From: Rhodoferax sp. UBA4127
GTDB lineage: Bacteria > Pseudomonadota > Gammaproteobacteria > Burkholderiales > Burkholderiaceae_C
NCBI GenBank assembly: GCA_002381045.1
Contig: DFWT01000098.1
Location: 11,949 to 17,512, forward strand
Length of the DNA stretch: 5,564 nucleotides
Direction: 5' to 3'
In this document: in pieces, positions 4,871 through 5,564 of the stretch
Position numbering within the stretch: the first letter of the stretch is position 1
How the letters are laid out: the number at the start of each line of letters is the position of its first letter
Translations under genes and position numbers: made by a program
The notes under the pieces: generated by a model
The model's input: only the letters and a program-made list of their open reading frames with translations
Database searches by the model: none
What the model was told of the DNA's origin: nothing

Positions 4871-5564
4871 GTGAAACCCAATGTGATCAGTGCGGATGTA
4901 CTGTTTGAGTCGTTCCGCGGTAACCTGCGCTGGGAATGGGTGGCTGGTCTGGGCGCCTCGGAGCGACGCTTTGACGAGGTTGCGGTGCGTGCTGCCCGTT
5001 CAGGTGCGGATCTGGTCGGATACCTGAACTACATCCACCCGTATCGGGTGCAAATTTTGGGCGAACGCGAGGTGGCCTACCTTGTGAATGCCTCCCCGGA
5101 AGATTGCTCCAGACGTATCTCGCGCATTGTGACCCTGGAGCCGCCGGTGCTGGTACTGGCCGATGGTCAGACTGCGCCGGATTCGTTGATTTCCATGTGC
5201 GAGCGGGCCCAGATCCCGATGTTTTCCACCCAGGGATCTTCAGCCTTTGTGATCGATGTGTTGCGTGCCTATTTGTCCAAGCACTTTGCGGACCGTTGCA
5301 CCATGCACGGCGTGTTCATGGACATTCTGGGCCTGGGCGTCTTGATCACCGGTGAGTCTGGCCTGGGTAAGAGCGAATTGGGCCTGGAACTCATTTCGCG
5401 TGGCAACGGGCTGGTCGCGGACGATGCAGTGGATTTGTACAGAATCAATCAGGACACGATTGAGGGCCGCTGCCCGGAACTGCTGCTCAATCTGCTGGAA
5501 GTTCGGGGCATTGGCCTGCTTGATATTCGCTGTATTTTTGGCGAGACCGCGGTGCGGCGCAAGA
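4871..5564 (+). CDS. hprK: HPr(Ser) kinase/phosphorylase, 3' end outside window
   Basis: Bifunctional cytoplasmic enzyme that phosphorylates and dephosphorylates the seryl residue (Ser46) of HPr, controlling phosphoryl flow in the PTS. In betaproteobacteria, which mostly lack sugar PTS permeases, it acts on a regulatory PTS. GTG start; 231 codons are visible of a protein usually about 310-320 long, so roughly 80-90 residues are missing. The N-terminal domain (about 1-135) begins MKPNVISADVLFE. The catalytic domain follows: His146 in MHGVFMD, the P-loop GESGLGKS (161-168, Lys167) and the Asp pair Asp184-Asp185 in LVADDAVD. The signature region LEVRGIGLLDIRCIFGE is near the right edge. Asn179 (RGNGLVADD) stands where His is common in the family. 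The frame is open throughout. rapZ (yvcJ-like) is a frequent next gene in such clusters, but cannot be seen here. Confidence 0.96.
   Translation, partial: MKPNVISADVLFESFRGNLRWEWVAGLGASERRFDEVAVRAARSGADLVGYLNYIHPYRVQILGEREVAYLVNASPEDCSRRISRIVTLEPPVLVLADGQTAPDSLISMCERAQIPMFSTQGSSAFVIDVLRAYLSKHFADRCTMHGVFMDILGLGVLITGESGLGKSELGLELISRGNGLVADDAVDLYRINQDTIEGRCPELLLNLLEVRGIGLLDIRCIFGETAVRRK

Noticed and set aside
4848..4874. Eight-codon frame (ATG at 4848, TGA overlapping the hprK GTG as GTGA)
   Set aside because: The overlap looks like translational coupling, but the ribosome binding site before it is weak and so short a frame arises easily by chance.

Overview
The window looks like ordinary chromosomal DNA from a betaproteobacterium, most likely of the Burkholderiales and close to Comamonadaceae (Rhodoferax/Polaromonas-like). 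The evidence is the ptsN-hprK pairing (HPr kinase beside an EIIA-Ntr is typical of betaproteobacteria), the general character of the PntB, FadD, CorA and PtsN proteins, and a TAGCTTCTAGCCC inverted repeat after fadD of a kind I remember as dispersed in Comamonadaceae genomes. The placement rests on recognition, not on a search.

Layout: (1) 1-743, the 3' half of pntB, the beta subunit of membrane transhydrogenase, closed by a strong intrinsic terminator at 762-789. (2) 898-2571, fadD, a long-chain acyl-CoA synthetase, monocistronic, with its own likely promoter and ending in a 14-bp perfect hairpin plus T-tract. (3) 2627-3613 on the minus strand, corA, a Mg2+/Co2+ channel that converges on fadD with only 55 bp between the stop codons. 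(4) 3614-3952, a 339-bp divergent regulatory region with no convincing gene. It holds a hairpin in the probable corA leader, an extended -10 element for corA, an odd palindrome, and a well-placed -24/-12 (sigma-54 type) element for hpf. (5) 3953-5564 on the plus strand, hpf, ptsN and the first ~231 codons of hprK, which runs off the right edge.

How the genes relate: pntB (NADPH supply), fadD (fatty-acid activation) and corA (Mg2+ uptake) are separate housekeeping units. hpf-ptsN-hprK is the conserved nitrogen-PTS/ribosome hibernation cluster, usually found just downstream of rpoN. Here rpoN is not adjacent, and a divergent corA lies upstream. An intrinsic terminator between hpf and ptsN suggests that hpf is made in excess of ptsN-hprK, while ptsN and hprK are only 36 bp apart and are probably co-transcribed.

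I see no mobile element, CRISPR array, tRNA, rRNA, phage gene or defence system, and no convincing undescribed system. The most useful leads are regulatory: the putative sigma-54 promoter of hpf with an upstream palindrome, and the structured corA leader.
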